DNA from: CAYRVX01 sp964642165
GTDB taxonomy: Bacteria; Planctomycetota; Phycisphaerae; SM23-33
Length of the DNA stretch: 29,352 nucleotides
Assembly: GCA_964642165.1 (NCBI GenBank)
Contig: CAZXOC010000066.1
Coordinates: forward strand, 1-29,352
Direction: 5' to 3'
The position numbers and the translations under genes are program-made. Each line of letters begins with the position of its first letter. Position 1 is the first letter of the stretch. Below, piece after piece: positions 23,110-29,352 of the stretch. The notes below the pieces were generated by a model that was not told the origin of the DNA, did no database searches, and saw only the letters and a list, made by a program, of their open reading frames with translations.

Positions 23110-23799
23110 TTAGCGGCGGCGGCGGCGCAGCAGCGCCAGCCCGCCGAAGGCCACCAGCGCCAGCGTGGCCGGCTCCGGCACGCCCACGATGCCCTCGGCC
23201 ATCGTGTCGTCGGGCATTCCGGCCGAGTTGTCCAGGCGGCACTGGAAGTAGAAGTCCCCGTAGTTGAACCCGCTGTTCAGCAGGTCGTTGTCCAGCTTCA
23301 GCTCCAGGTCGTTGTCGGTCGCCACGGCCCAGCCGGTCGTCTGCTCGGTCCCGTTGAGGAAGAGCTTCTGGGTCGCGTCCGAGAGAATCAACGTGAAGAG
23401 CTTGCTGATGACGCCGTCATCCAACAGGACCAGCAACTGCGTCGCCGGCGGGAGCAGGTCCTGCCCATTCACGTCGAACTTCCCGTCGGTGTTGTCGACG
23501 TCCACCCCGATGTAGAACCAGGCGGGGTCCCGGTCGAACGCAACCTGGGTGATGTCCCACATGNNNNNNNNNNNNNNNNNNNNNNNNNNNNNNNNNNNNN
23601 NNNNNNNNNNNNNNNNNNNNNNNNNNNNNNNNNNNNNNNNNNNNNNNNNNNNNNNNNNNNNNNACAGGTCATCGTCCGCTTCGACGACGGCGTAGTTGGC
23701 CGCATCGACGTTGCCGTCGAAGATCGGCGCCGCCCTCACTCCCGACGCGCACACCAAAACCAGACCAAGAACGATTGCCAGTGACTTTGTGCTAAGCAT
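23110..23799 (-). CDS. PEP-CTERM sorting-domain protein interrupted by an assembly gap
   Basis: Signal peptide (LSTKSLAIVLGLVLVCASGV) then an Asp-rich FDGNVDAANYAVVEADDDL stretch leads into the 100-N gap. On the other side MWDITQVAFDRDPAWFYIG, NTDGKFDVNGQDL and AVATDNDLELKLDNDLLNSG form a beta-rich acidic domain. The C-terminus is VPEPATLALVAFGGL, a membrane helix and RRRRR, a PEP-CTERM tail read by exosortase. The ATG at 23799 with AGAGGA upstream is preferred over one at 23826. The frame is the same on both sides of the gap, but gap length is nominal, so total size is unknown. It has its own promoter (23949-23977). Confidence 0.82.
   Translation of the reverse strand: MLSTKSLAIVLGLVLVCASGVRAAPIFDGNVDAANYAVVEADDDLXXXXXXXXXXXXXXXXXXXXXXXXXXXXXXXXXXMWDITQVAFDRDPAWFYIGVDVDNTDGKFDVNGQDLLPPATQLLVLLDDGVISKLFTLILSDATQKLFLNGTEQTTGWAVATDNDLELKLDNDLLNSGFNYGDFYFQCRLDNSAGMPDDTMAEGIVGVPEPATLALVAFGGLALLRRRRR
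23564..23663. other. Assembly gap (100 N)
   Basis: Exactly 100 N, a standard placeholder for a scaffold join of unknown length. It falls inside the second PEP-CTERM gene. Confidence 0.98.
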
Positions 23800-23948
23800 G
23801 AGTCTTCCTCTCCTCCGGACCCTCACACGGGGATCCTCATGTCATGAGCTTCTCGCACCTTCTCCGGCTGTGTCCCTCCGAATGAACTGGACGCAGCGTG
23901 AGTTTGTCTACACATGTTCTAGCGATACGGACGGTTTAGCTGCCTTGT

Positions 23949-23977
23949 AGTATACTCCCGTCTCCCAGCCTTGTCAA
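23949..23977 (-). promoter_or_regulatory. Promoter of the second PEP-CTERM gene
   Basis: On the minus strand TTGACA (23977-23972), a 17-bp spacer and TATACT (23954-23949) match 6/6 and 5/6 of consensus. Initiation near 23942 gives a leader of about 140 nt. Confidence 0.75.
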
Positions 23978-24071
23978 GACCGTTTCCTGGGCGAACTACG
24001 CTTCTTTTTTCGGCCGTCTCCCGGCGCGACCGGCGCCCGCAATACACCGTAGGTCTATTGAATTCAAAGCC

Positions 24072-24359
24072 TTATCCCGCTTTCTCCGCCTGGTTTCGCC
24101 GCAAGGGGCCCCGCCGCTCGACCGGATCGTACCCGCCGGCCGAGAAAGGATGGCACCGCAGGACCCGCCAGATGCCCAGCAGGCTGCCCCGCAGCGGACC
24201 TCGCGCCTCCACCGCCTCGATGAAGTACTCGCTGCACGTCGGGACGAAGCGGCACTGCCGCCCCAGCCACGGCGAAAGCGTGCGCTGATACGCCCGGACC
24301 AGCCCCACCAGCACGCTGGCGACCCCCCCCGACAGCCGCTGTGCCCACCGATGGCTCAC
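24072..24359 (-). CDS. yidD: Membrane protein insertion efficiency factor YidD
   Basis: This 95-aa family protein helps YidC-dependent insertion at the inner membrane. Hallmarks are LVRAYQRTLSPWLGRQCRFV, PTCSEYFIEAVEARGPLRGS, and IWRVLRCHPFSAGGYDPV, with three conserved cysteines. The start is a GTG at 24359 that overlaps the rnpA stop (GTGA), with GGGAG about 10 nt upstream. It is coupled to rnpA as in most bacteria, though yidC does not follow. The tail (ERRGPLRRNQAEKAG) is basic. Confidence 0.95.
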   Translation of the reverse strand: MSHRWAQRLSGGVASVLVGLVRAYQRTLSPWLGRQCRFVPTCSEYFIEAVEARGPLRGSLLGIWRVLRCHPFSAGGYDPVERRGPLRRNQAEKAG

Positions 24360-24721
24360 CTCTCGCGCTCCCTGTCCTCGTGCCGTTCGGCCAGCCTCCT
24401 CGCCAGGGCGACGAGGGACTCCCGCAGGTCGGCCAGCGTCGGCTGGCTGCCCGGCCGGGGCATGATCATGTAGTCCCACCCGGCGGCCAGCTCCCCGCGC
24501 GACAGCCGGAAGGCCTCGCGGCACAGGCGCTTGATCCGGTTGCGCCGCACGGCGATGCCGTGGCGCTTCGAGACGCCCACCGCGCAGCGCGAACGGGCCA
24601 GCCCGTTGGGCACGCCCGCCAGCGTCACGCGCCGGTCCCGCACGCGGCGCCCGGATGCGAAGATCCGGTCGATGTCGCTGCGCGTGGTCACCCGGCAGGT
24701 TTTCCCGGCCCGTTGGTCCAT
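24356..24721 (-). CDS. rnpA: Ribonuclease P protein component
   Basis: This 121-aa protein subunit of RNase P assists the RNA in trimming tRNA 5' leaders. It shows the IDRIFASGRRVRDRRVTL start, AVGVSKRHGIAVRRNRIKRL containing the RNR motif, and CREAFRLSRGEL. The ATG at 24721 is the family start. The usual upstream rpmH (bL34) is absent: the 180 bp to the next divergent gene hold no such ORF. TACAAT (24749-24744, minus strand) may be its -10, with a weak -35. It overlaps yidD by 4 bp. Confidence 0.94.
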   Translation of the reverse strand: MDQRAGKTCRVTTRSDIDRIFASGRRVRDRRVTLAGVPNGLARSRCAVGVSKRHGIAVRRNRIKRLCREAFRLSRGELAAGWDYMIMPRPGSQPTLADLRESLVALARRLAERHEDRERER

Positions 24722-24790
24722 CTTGCGCCGCCCTTGCCCGGATATTGTATCGGCCGCCGCCGCGGCGGGGGCGAGAAAAGGCTCGACATC

Positions 24791-24819
24791 TTGACCGGCG
24801 CCTGCCGAAGAACTACAAA
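24791..24819 (+). promoter_or_regulatory. Possible promoter of the TPR lipoprotein gene
   Basis: TTGACC (24791-24796), a 17-bp spacer and TACAAA (24814-24819) lie about 85 bp before the ATG at 24904, matching 5/6 and 4/6 of consensus. Confidence 0.45.
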
Positions 24820-24903
24820 CAGGGCGACGAGCGCCGAGCCGGGTCCTTCGTCGCGCCGGACGCGGCTCGGGGCCAACCTGTGCCATCGAGGGAAGGCAGG
24901 GCT

Positions 24904-25935
24904 ATGCGTACGATCCGCATCGCTTCCGTGCTCGTGGCGGCCGGCGTGCTCGCCACCGCGGGCTGCGAGTACAACGAGTTCGAACGCCAGCGGGCCGTCG
25001 GCCATTACGTCCGCGGGCAGCTCCTGGCCGACCGGGGCGACCTGGACGCCGCGCTGGACGAGCTGGCCCGGGCCGTCCGCGCCGACCCGGACCTGTCGGT
25101 GGCTCACTCCGCGGTGGGCGACATCCACCGCAAGCGCGGGGACTACGACCTGGCCCGCGTCAGCTACGAGAACGCGTGCGGCGCCAACCCCTACGCCTTC
25201 CGCCCGCACTACAACCTCGGCGTGGTCTACCAGGTCCTCGCCCACGCCGCCAAGACCTTCCAGCGCGCCGAGGAGTGCCTCCGCGAAGCCGTCGCCGTCT
25301 ACCTCCGCGCCATCAGCCTCGAGCCGGACGACTTCGACGCCGGCCTCAACCTCAGCGCCTGCTACTTCTCGCTGGGCAAGCACGCCCTGGCGGAGAAGTA
25401 CTGCCGCGCCGCCATCGCCCTGCAGCCCGATCGCCCGGAAGCCTACAGCAACCTCGGCGTCATCCTCGACAGCCAGGACCGGCTCAACGAGGCCGTCAAG
25501 GCCTACATGGACTCCCTCGAACTGGACGTGCACCAGCCGAAGCTGTGGCTGAACCTCGGGGCCGCCTACATGCGACAGGGGCGCCTGAAGGAGGCACGCA
25601 GCGCCCTGGAGATGGCCACCCGGGAGGACCCCGACAGCGCCGAGGCCTGGGCGCAGCTCGGCACGTGCCACTACCACAGGAAGGAGTACGTCCAGGCCGT
25701 CACCGTCTACGACAAGGCCATCTCCCTGGACGACGCCAACGCCGCCGCCCACCGGGGCCTCGGCGTGGTCTACATGACCCAGTTCCTCCTGACCCGCGGC
25801 ACGGACGGGCTCCTGCGCGAGAAGGCCCTGGCCGCCTGGCACCTGTCGCTGGGCATCGACCCCGACCAGGAGGACGTCGCCCACCTCGTCCGCAAGTACA
25901 GCCCGAAGCCCGAGGCGCCGGGCCCGGAGCTGTAG
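24904..25935 (+). CDS. TPR-repeat lipoprotein
   Basis: This 343-aa protein has a lipobox at its N-terminus (VLATAGC, Cys21), so it is membrane-anchored in the periplasm or outer membrane. It then has about seven or eight tetratricopeptide repeats from residue 32 to 330, for example HYVRGQLLADRGDLDAALDE, YNLGVVYQVLAHAAKTF, YSNLGVILDSQDRLNEAVKA and LWLNLGAAYMRQGRLKEARS. TPRs form a superhelix that holds partner proteins; no catalytic domain is present. The ATG at 24904 (GGAAGG upstream) is chosen over the long in-frame extension. It is divergent from rnpA and lies 140 bp before ahbC. The partner is unknown. Confidence 0.87.
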   Translation: MRTIRIASVLVAAGVLATAGCEYNEFERQRAVGHYVRGQLLADRGDLDAALDELARAVRADPDLSVAHSAVGDIHRKRGDYDLARVSYENACGANPYAFRPHYNLGVVYQVLAHAAKTFQRAEECLREAVAVYLRAISLEPDDFDAGLNLSACYFSLGKHALAEKYCRAAIALQPDRPEAYSNLGVILDSQDRLNEAVKAYMDSLELDVHQPKLWLNLGAAYMRQGRLKEARSALEMATREDPDSAEAWAQLGTCHYHRKEYVQAVTVYDKAISLDDANAAAHRGLGVVYMTQFLLTRGTDGLLREKALAAWHLSLGIDPDQEDVAHLVRKYSPKPEAPGPEL

Positions 25936-26074
25936 TCCCCGGGCGGACCCGCAGGCTCCCCGCCGCAACCCGCCGGCCTGCATTTGGCCGAGGGCCCGCG
26001 CGCCGGGTGGACTACAATGGGGGCGTCGGGCCGCCACGCCGACCCGGCAATGCCGGCGAACCGAAGGCACAAGC

Positions 26075-27271
26075 ATGATCGGGATCTCCAAGCTCTACTG
26101 CGGCACCGTCGAGGCGTCCGACCCGGTCCGCTACGGGCGGCGATCCGACCGCCTGCCCAGCCACCTGCTCCAGTTCTCCGCCGACAAGAAACCGGTGGTC
26201 GTCTGGAACGCCACCCGCCGGTGCAACCTGACGTGCGTCCACTGCTACGCCTCGGCCACCCCCGGCGCCGCGCCCGACGAGCTGACCACCGACGAGGCGC
26301 GGCGGATGATCGCCGATCTCGGGCGCTTCGGCTGCCCCGTCCTGCTGGTTTCCGGCGGCGAGCCGCTGATGCGCGGCGACGTCCTGGACGTGATCGCCGC
26401 CGCCAAGGCCGCCGGCCTGCGGGCCGTCCTGAGCACCAACGGGACGCTCATCCGACCCGACCTCGCCGGGCGCCTCGCCCGGGCGGGCCTGAGCTACGTC
26501 GGCGTCAGCCTCGACGGCCTCCGCCAGGTGCACGACCGCTTCCGCGGCGTCGCCGGTGCGTTCGACCAGGCCCTCGCGGGCATCCGCGCCTGCCGCGCCG
26601 CCGGCGTGAAGGTCGGCCTGCGCCTCACCCTCAACCGCCGCAACGTCGACGACCTGCCCGGCATCTTCGACCTCATCGAGCGCGAGCAGATCCCCCGCGT
26701 CTGCTTCTACCACCTGGTGTCCGCCGGGCGCGGCGGCGCCCTGCGGAACGCGACGCTCTCTCACGAGCGGACGCGACGCACGCTCGACCTCATCATGGAC
26801 CGCACCGCCGCGATGCACGCCGCCGGGCGGAAGGTCGAGGTGCTCACCGTCGACAACCACGCCGACGGGCCCTACGTCTACCTGCGCCTGCTCCGCGAGG
26901 ACCCCGCCCGCGCCGCCGAGTGCCTCGAGCTGCTGAAGATGAACGGCGGCAACAGCAGCGGCGTCGGCATCGGCTGCGTGAGCTGGAACGGCGACGTCCT
27001 GCCCGACCAGTTCTGGCGCCACCACGTGCTCGGCAACGTCCGCCGCCGCCCGTTCAGCGAGATCTGGAACGACCCGGACCAGCCCCTGCTCGCCCGGCTC
27101 CGCGACCGCAAGGCGCGCCTCCGGTGCCGCTGCCTTCGCTGCCGCTGGCTCGACGTCTGCAACGGCAACTTCCGCGCCCGCGCCGAGGCCGACACCGGCG
27201 ACCTCTGGGGTGACGACCCCGCCTGCTACCTCACCGACGAGGAGATATCGCCAGCGGAACACCTTGCGTAG
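26075..27271 (+). CDS. ahbC: AhbC-like radical SAM 12,18-didecarboxysiroheme deacetylase
   Basis: This 398-aa radical-SAM/SPASM enzyme is predicted to convert 12,18-didecarboxysiroheme to Fe-coproporphyrin III in the siroheme-dependent haem pathway. The N-terminus MIGISKLYCGTVEASDPVRY is characteristic of this family. The SAM-cluster motif is Cys50-x3-Cys54-x2-Cys57, followed by LVSGGEPLMRGDV and VSLDGLRQVHDRFRGVAGAF. IPRVCFYHLVSAGRGG lies mid-protein, and the C-terminal cluster region has CLRCRWLDVC and WGDDPACYLTDEEI. GAAGG precedes the ATG. Two TIR genes separate it from ahbD. The assignment is from family patterns, not proven. Confidence 0.88.
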   Translation: MIGISKLYCGTVEASDPVRYGRRSDRLPSHLLQFSADKKPVVVWNATRRCNLTCVHCYASATPGAAPDELTTDEARRMIADLGRFGCPVLLVSGGEPLMRGDVLDVIAAAKAAGLRAVLSTNGTLIRPDLAGRLARAGLSYVGVSLDGLRQVHDRFRGVAGAFDQALAGIRACRAAGVKVGLRLTLNRRNVDDLPGIFDLIEREQIPRVCFYHLVSAGRGGALRNATLSHERTRRTLDLIMDRTAAMHAAGRKVEVLTVDNHADGPYVYLRLLREDPARAAECLELLKMNGGNSSGVGIGCVSWNGDVLPDQFWRHHVLGNVRRRPFSEIWNDPDQPLLARLRDRKARLRCRCLRCRWLDVCNGNFRARAEADTGDLWGDDPACYLTDEEISPAEHLA

Positions 27272-27290
27272 GAGCCGCTGGCCTTGGGGC

Positions 27291-27319
27291 TTGCCCGCCC
27301 GACAGCCGTGTGGTATAGG
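27291..27319 (+). promoter_or_regulatory. Possible promoter giving a near-leaderless TIR transcript
   Basis: TTGCCC (27291-27296), a 17-bp spacer and TATAGG (27314-27319) each match 4/6 of consensus. The -10 ends 7 bp before the TIR1 ATG at 27327, so a transcript starting here would be almost leaderless. The alternative is read-through from ahbC with a weak AGG as ribosome-binding site. Confidence 0.4.
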
Positions 27320-27326
27320 TAAGAAT

Positions 27327-27743
27327 ATGAAAGTGTTCATCAGTCACGCCCACGAAGAAGAAGATCAAGCCGTCGTTCGCCGGATCGCGGAAGGGCTTCG
27401 AAGCGCGGGCCTCGACGTCTGGTACGACGAGTGGGAGATCTGGCCGGGAGAGAATTTCGCCGGGAAGATCTCCCATGCGCTCGATGAGTCGCAGGCGATG
27501 GTCGTGGTGATCACGCCCAACTCCCTGCGTTCGCCTTGGGTGCGCCGCGAAATCGAGTACGCCCTGGGGAGAGAGAGCTACAGCGGCAGGCTGGTTCCGG
27601 TAATTGCCGGCCGCAGAGAGGACATCCCTGACGACCAGATTCCCTGGATTCTGAAGCGCCTGCGGATGGTCGTGCTTGCGGATGCGGAGCGAGAGGCCGA
27701 AGGCATCCAGGAGATCGCCGCGGCCCTCAGCAAGGCCTCCTGA
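27327..27743 (+). CDS. Stand-alone TIR-domain protein 1
   Basis: This 138-aa protein is a single TIR domain (TIR_2-like) with nothing else attached. It starts MKVFISHAHEEEDQ, then has GLDVWYDEWEIWPGENF (loop and helix), MVVVITPNSLRSPWV, and W71-V-R-R-E75 carrying the Trp-x3-Glu catalytic motif of NAD-cleaving TIRs. The family hydrolyses or cyclises NAD, and in defence systems makes signal nucleotides such as cADPR isomers. Codon use differs from neighbours: by hand count about 30 of its 139 codons end in A/T, against about four in the first hundred of ahbC. The ATG at 27327 starts the fold; the frame extends to 27210 but overlaps ahbC. No effector gene adjoins. Function is inferred only. Confidence 0.85.
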   Translation: MKVFISHAHEEEDQAVVRRIAEGLRSAGLDVWYDEWEIWPGENFAGKISHALDESQAMVVVITPNSLRSPWVRREIEYALGRESYSGRLVPVIAGRREDIPDDQIPWILKRLRMVVLADAEREAEGIQEIAAALSKAS

Positions 27744-27770
27744 TCGACGGCGCGCAGCGGCGGGGCCACC

Positions 27771-28196
27771 ATGCTACCCAGCGAGGTATTCCTTTCCCAT
27801 TCCTCCAGAGACAGGAACTTCGCCAGTCGCCTGGCCGAGATGCTCCGCACGCACGGGATCCCCATCTGGTACAGCCAGACCAACATACGGGGCGCCCAGC
27901 AGTGGCACGACGAGATCGGGGCGGCGCTGCGACGCTGTGACTGGTTCCTCGTGGTCCTGTCGCCCAACTCCGTTGAGTCCATCTGGGTCAAGAGAGAGCT
28001 CCTCTTTGCCCTCCAGCAGCACCACTTCGTCGGGAGGATCGTCCCGCTGATCCTGGCCCCCTGCGAGTACGAGAAGCTGTCGTGGACGCTCTCCAGCTTC
28101 CAGGTCGTTGACTTCAGCCAGCCCCTCGAGGGCGGGAGCCGCGACCTGCTCCGTGTGTGGGGCATCGGCTTCGCCCCCCCGCAGGCGGACCCATGA
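27771..28196 (+). CDS. Stand-alone TIR-domain protein 2
   Basis: This 141-aa second TIR protein is only moderately similar to the first. Features are EVFLSHSSRDRNFASRLAEM, GIPIWYSQTNIRGAQQWHDE, FLVVLSPNSVESIWV, and W72-V-K-R-E76 giving the Trp-x3-Glu motif. The tail (SSFQVVDFSQPLEG, IGFAPPQADP) is short, with no second domain. It starts 27 bp after TIR1 and its stop overlaps the ahbD start codon (ATGA at 28193-28196), so it is probably translated with ahbD. Several codons (AGA, ATA, CTA) are rare in the flanking genes. The ribosome-binding site is not obvious. Whether it is an NADase, a signal synthase or a regulator is unknown. Confidence 0.84.
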   Translation: MLPSEVFLSHSSRDRNFASRLAEMLRTHGIPIWYSQTNIRGAQQWHDEIGAALRRCDWFLVVLSPNSVESIWVKRELLFALQQHHFVGRIVPLILAPCEYEKLSWTLSSFQVVDFSQPLEGGSRDLLRVWGIGFAPPQADP

Positions 28197-29254
28197 CCTC
28201 GACCAACTCCAGGCAGATGCCCTCGAGGCCGAACCGATCTGCCCCTCCGTTGCGGCTGCTGTTCTGGGAGTCCACCGCGCGGTGCAACCTCGCCTGCATC
28301 CACTGCCGGCGGCTGGACGTCGCCGAAGAGGCCGCCCGGGACGACCTGAGCACGGACGAGTTCCGCTCCGTGCTGGACTCGGCCGCCACGCTGGGCCGGC
28401 CGATCATCGTCTTCTCCGGCGGCGAGCCGCTGATGCGCGACGACTGGGAGCCCCTGGCCGCCCACGCGGCCTCGCGGGGGCTCCCGACGGCCCTGGCGAC
28501 CAACGGCACGATGATCGACGACGCCCTCGCCCGGCGCATCGCGGCGGCCGGCTTCCGCCGCGTGGCCGTAAGCCTCGACGGCGCCGACGCCGCCACGCAC
28601 GACGCCTTCCGAGGCGTCGCCGGGGCGTTCCGGAGGGCCCTCGCCGGCATCGCCGCCCTGCGCCGAGCCGGCGCCGCCGTCCAGATCAACGCCACCATCG
28701 CCGCCCACAACGCCGACCAGCTCGACGCCGTCCATGCCCTCGCCACCGGCGTCGGGGCCGAGGCCCTCCACCTGTTCCTCCTCGTGCCCGTCGGCTGCGG
28801 CGTCGAGATCGAGGCCACACACCAACTGCCCCCCGCCACCTACGAGCAGGTCCTCGAGTGGGTCCTGGATCGCCAGGCCGCCGGCGGCATCGAGCTGAAG
28901 GCCACCTGCGCCCCCCACTACTACCGCCTGGCGGCTCAGCGGGGCGTGGCGCCGAAGCACTCCCGCGGCTGCCTCTGCGGCGTGGCCGTCGTCTTCGTCA
29001 GCCACAAGGGCGAGGTCTTCCCCTGCGGCTACCTGCCCGTGAGCTGCGGGTCGGTCCGCCAACGACCCCTGGCCGACATCTGGCGGGACTGCGAGGTCTT
29101 CGCGGACCTGCGCGACTATGCGCGACTGGAGGGCAAGTGCGGCCGCTGCGAGTACCGGGGCGTCTGCGGCGGCTGCCGCGCCCGAGCCTATGCCCTGACA
29201 GGCAATTACCTCGCCGCCGAGCCCGCCTGCACCTACCGCCCGAAGGGCCCGTAG
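28193..29254 (+). CDS. ahbD: AhbD-like radical SAM haem synthase
   Basis: This 353-aa radical-SAM/SPASM enzyme is predicted to decarboxylate Fe-coproporphyrin III to haem b, the last step of the siroheme-dependent pathway. The SAM motif is Cys31-x3-Cys35-x2-Cys38 after PPLRLLFWESTA. Further marks are VFSGGEPLMRDDWEPL, VSLDGADAATHDAFRGVAGA, and HLFLLVPVGCG. The C-terminal cluster pattern GKCGRCEYRGVCGGCRARAY with LTGNYLAAEPAC is close to the AhbD family. The first ATG overlaps the TIR2 stop; a second ATG at 28217 is possible, and the conserved part begins near residue 18. With ahbC it forms the end of the haem pathway. ahbA/ahbB are not in the window. Confidence 0.88.
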   Translation: MTSTNSRQMPSRPNRSAPPLRLLFWESTARCNLACIHCRRLDVAEEAARDDLSTDEFRSVLDSAATLGRPIIVFSGGEPLMRDDWEPLAAHAASRGLPTALATNGTMIDDALARRIAAAGFRRVAVSLDGADAATHDAFRGVAGAFRRALAGIAALRRAGAAVQINATIAAHNADQLDAVHALATGVGAEALHLFLLVPVGCGVEIEATHQLPPATYEQVLEWVLDRQAAGGIELKATCAPHYYRLAAQRGVAPKHSRGCLCGVAVVFVSHKGEVFPCGYLPVSCGSVRQRPLADIWRDCEVFADLRDYARLEGKCGRCEYRGVCGGCRARAYALTGNYLAAEPACTYRPKGP

Positions 29255-29265
29255 CCGACCGCCCC

Positions 29266-29284
29266 GGCCGCCGCGCGTGCGGCC
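29266..29284 (+). terminator. Weak hairpin after ahbD
   Basis: GGCCGC (29266-29271) and GCGGCC (29279-29284) form a 6-bp stem just after the ahbD stop. No T-run follows, so termination is uncertain. The remaining bases to 29352 hold no visible gene. Confidence 0.3.
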
Positions 29285-29352
29285 GTGTCTTCGGCGGCCC
29301 CACCGTCGCCCCCCGGCCGCCCTTCCCACAACCCTCATAAGTCTCGAACGAT

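Noticed and set aside
27327..28196. Thoeris anti-phage system
   Set aside because: Thoeris needs a ThsA effector (SIR2 or other) next to the TIR gene; none is present, so only unpaired TIR proteins are claimed.
1..29352. CRISPR arrays, insertion sequences, integrases, rRNA
   Set aside because: No spaced direct repeats, transposase or recombinase motifs, or rRNA sequence were seen.

Overview
The window is GC-rich, Gram-negative bacterial DNA and most resembles an anaerobic or microaerophilic planctomycete (Phycisphaerae-like). This is inferred, not proven. The evidence is two PEP-CTERM sorted proteins (VPEP, one membrane helix, poly-Arg end), LPS-core enzymes, very high GC at third codon positions, a minimal SUF-type Fe-S system, a rubrerythrin with its own reductase, and the siroheme-dependent (Ahb) haem pathway. 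One run of 100 N (23564-23663) marks a scaffold join, so this is a draft assembly.

Layout. 1-4850 (minus): ribose-phosphate pyrophosphokinase, GNAT acetyltransferase, HAD phosphatase, ECF sigma factor, zinc-finger anti-sigma with an extra HTH-like domain, and a type II secretion/type IV pilus ATPase cut by the window edge; the ATPase carries a GspF-like domain at its N-terminus. 4851-5215: a perfect-consensus minus-strand promoter (TTGACA, 16 bp, TATAAT) and a strong intrinsic terminator bracket about 180 nt of structured RNA just upstream of prs. 5216-7753 (plus): secreted GH38-like glycosidase. 7888-8490 (minus): PEP-CTERM protein. 8909-9292 (plus): DUF3467 protein. 9432-10532 (minus): MurG-like glycosyltransferase. 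10615-12271 (minus): SufC/SufB pair. 12395-14442 (minus): rubrerythrin and a two-rubredoxin FAD oxidoreductase. 14750-17389 (plus): large GT-C-like membrane protein. 17403-22027 (minus): lipoprotein with an HAD/LNS2-like domain, then heptosyltransferase, LPS-type kinase, GT4 glycosyltransferase and PlsY; the last four overlap by exactly 4 bp each. 22247-23014 (plus): LOG-family protein. 23110-23799 (minus): second PEP-CTERM protein, holding the gap. 24072-24721 (minus): rnpA-yidD. 24904-25935 (plus): TPR lipoprotein. 26075-29254 (plus): ahbC, two stand-alone TIR-domain genes, ahbD.

The most interesting region is 26075-29254. Two small TIR proteins, each with an intact W-x3-E catalytic motif, lie between the radical-SAM genes for the last two steps of siroheme-dependent haem synthesis. 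The second TIR gene overlaps ahbD by ATGA, and the TIR genes (most clearly the first) have lower GC3 than their neighbours, which suggests later insertion. No known TIR effector partner (ThsA, SIR2, pore or nuclease) is visible in the window. Other points worth checking are the GspF-GspE fusion, the prs-leader RNA, the SufC with a cysteine-bearing tail, and the fused rubredoxin-reductase/rubrerythrin peroxide system.
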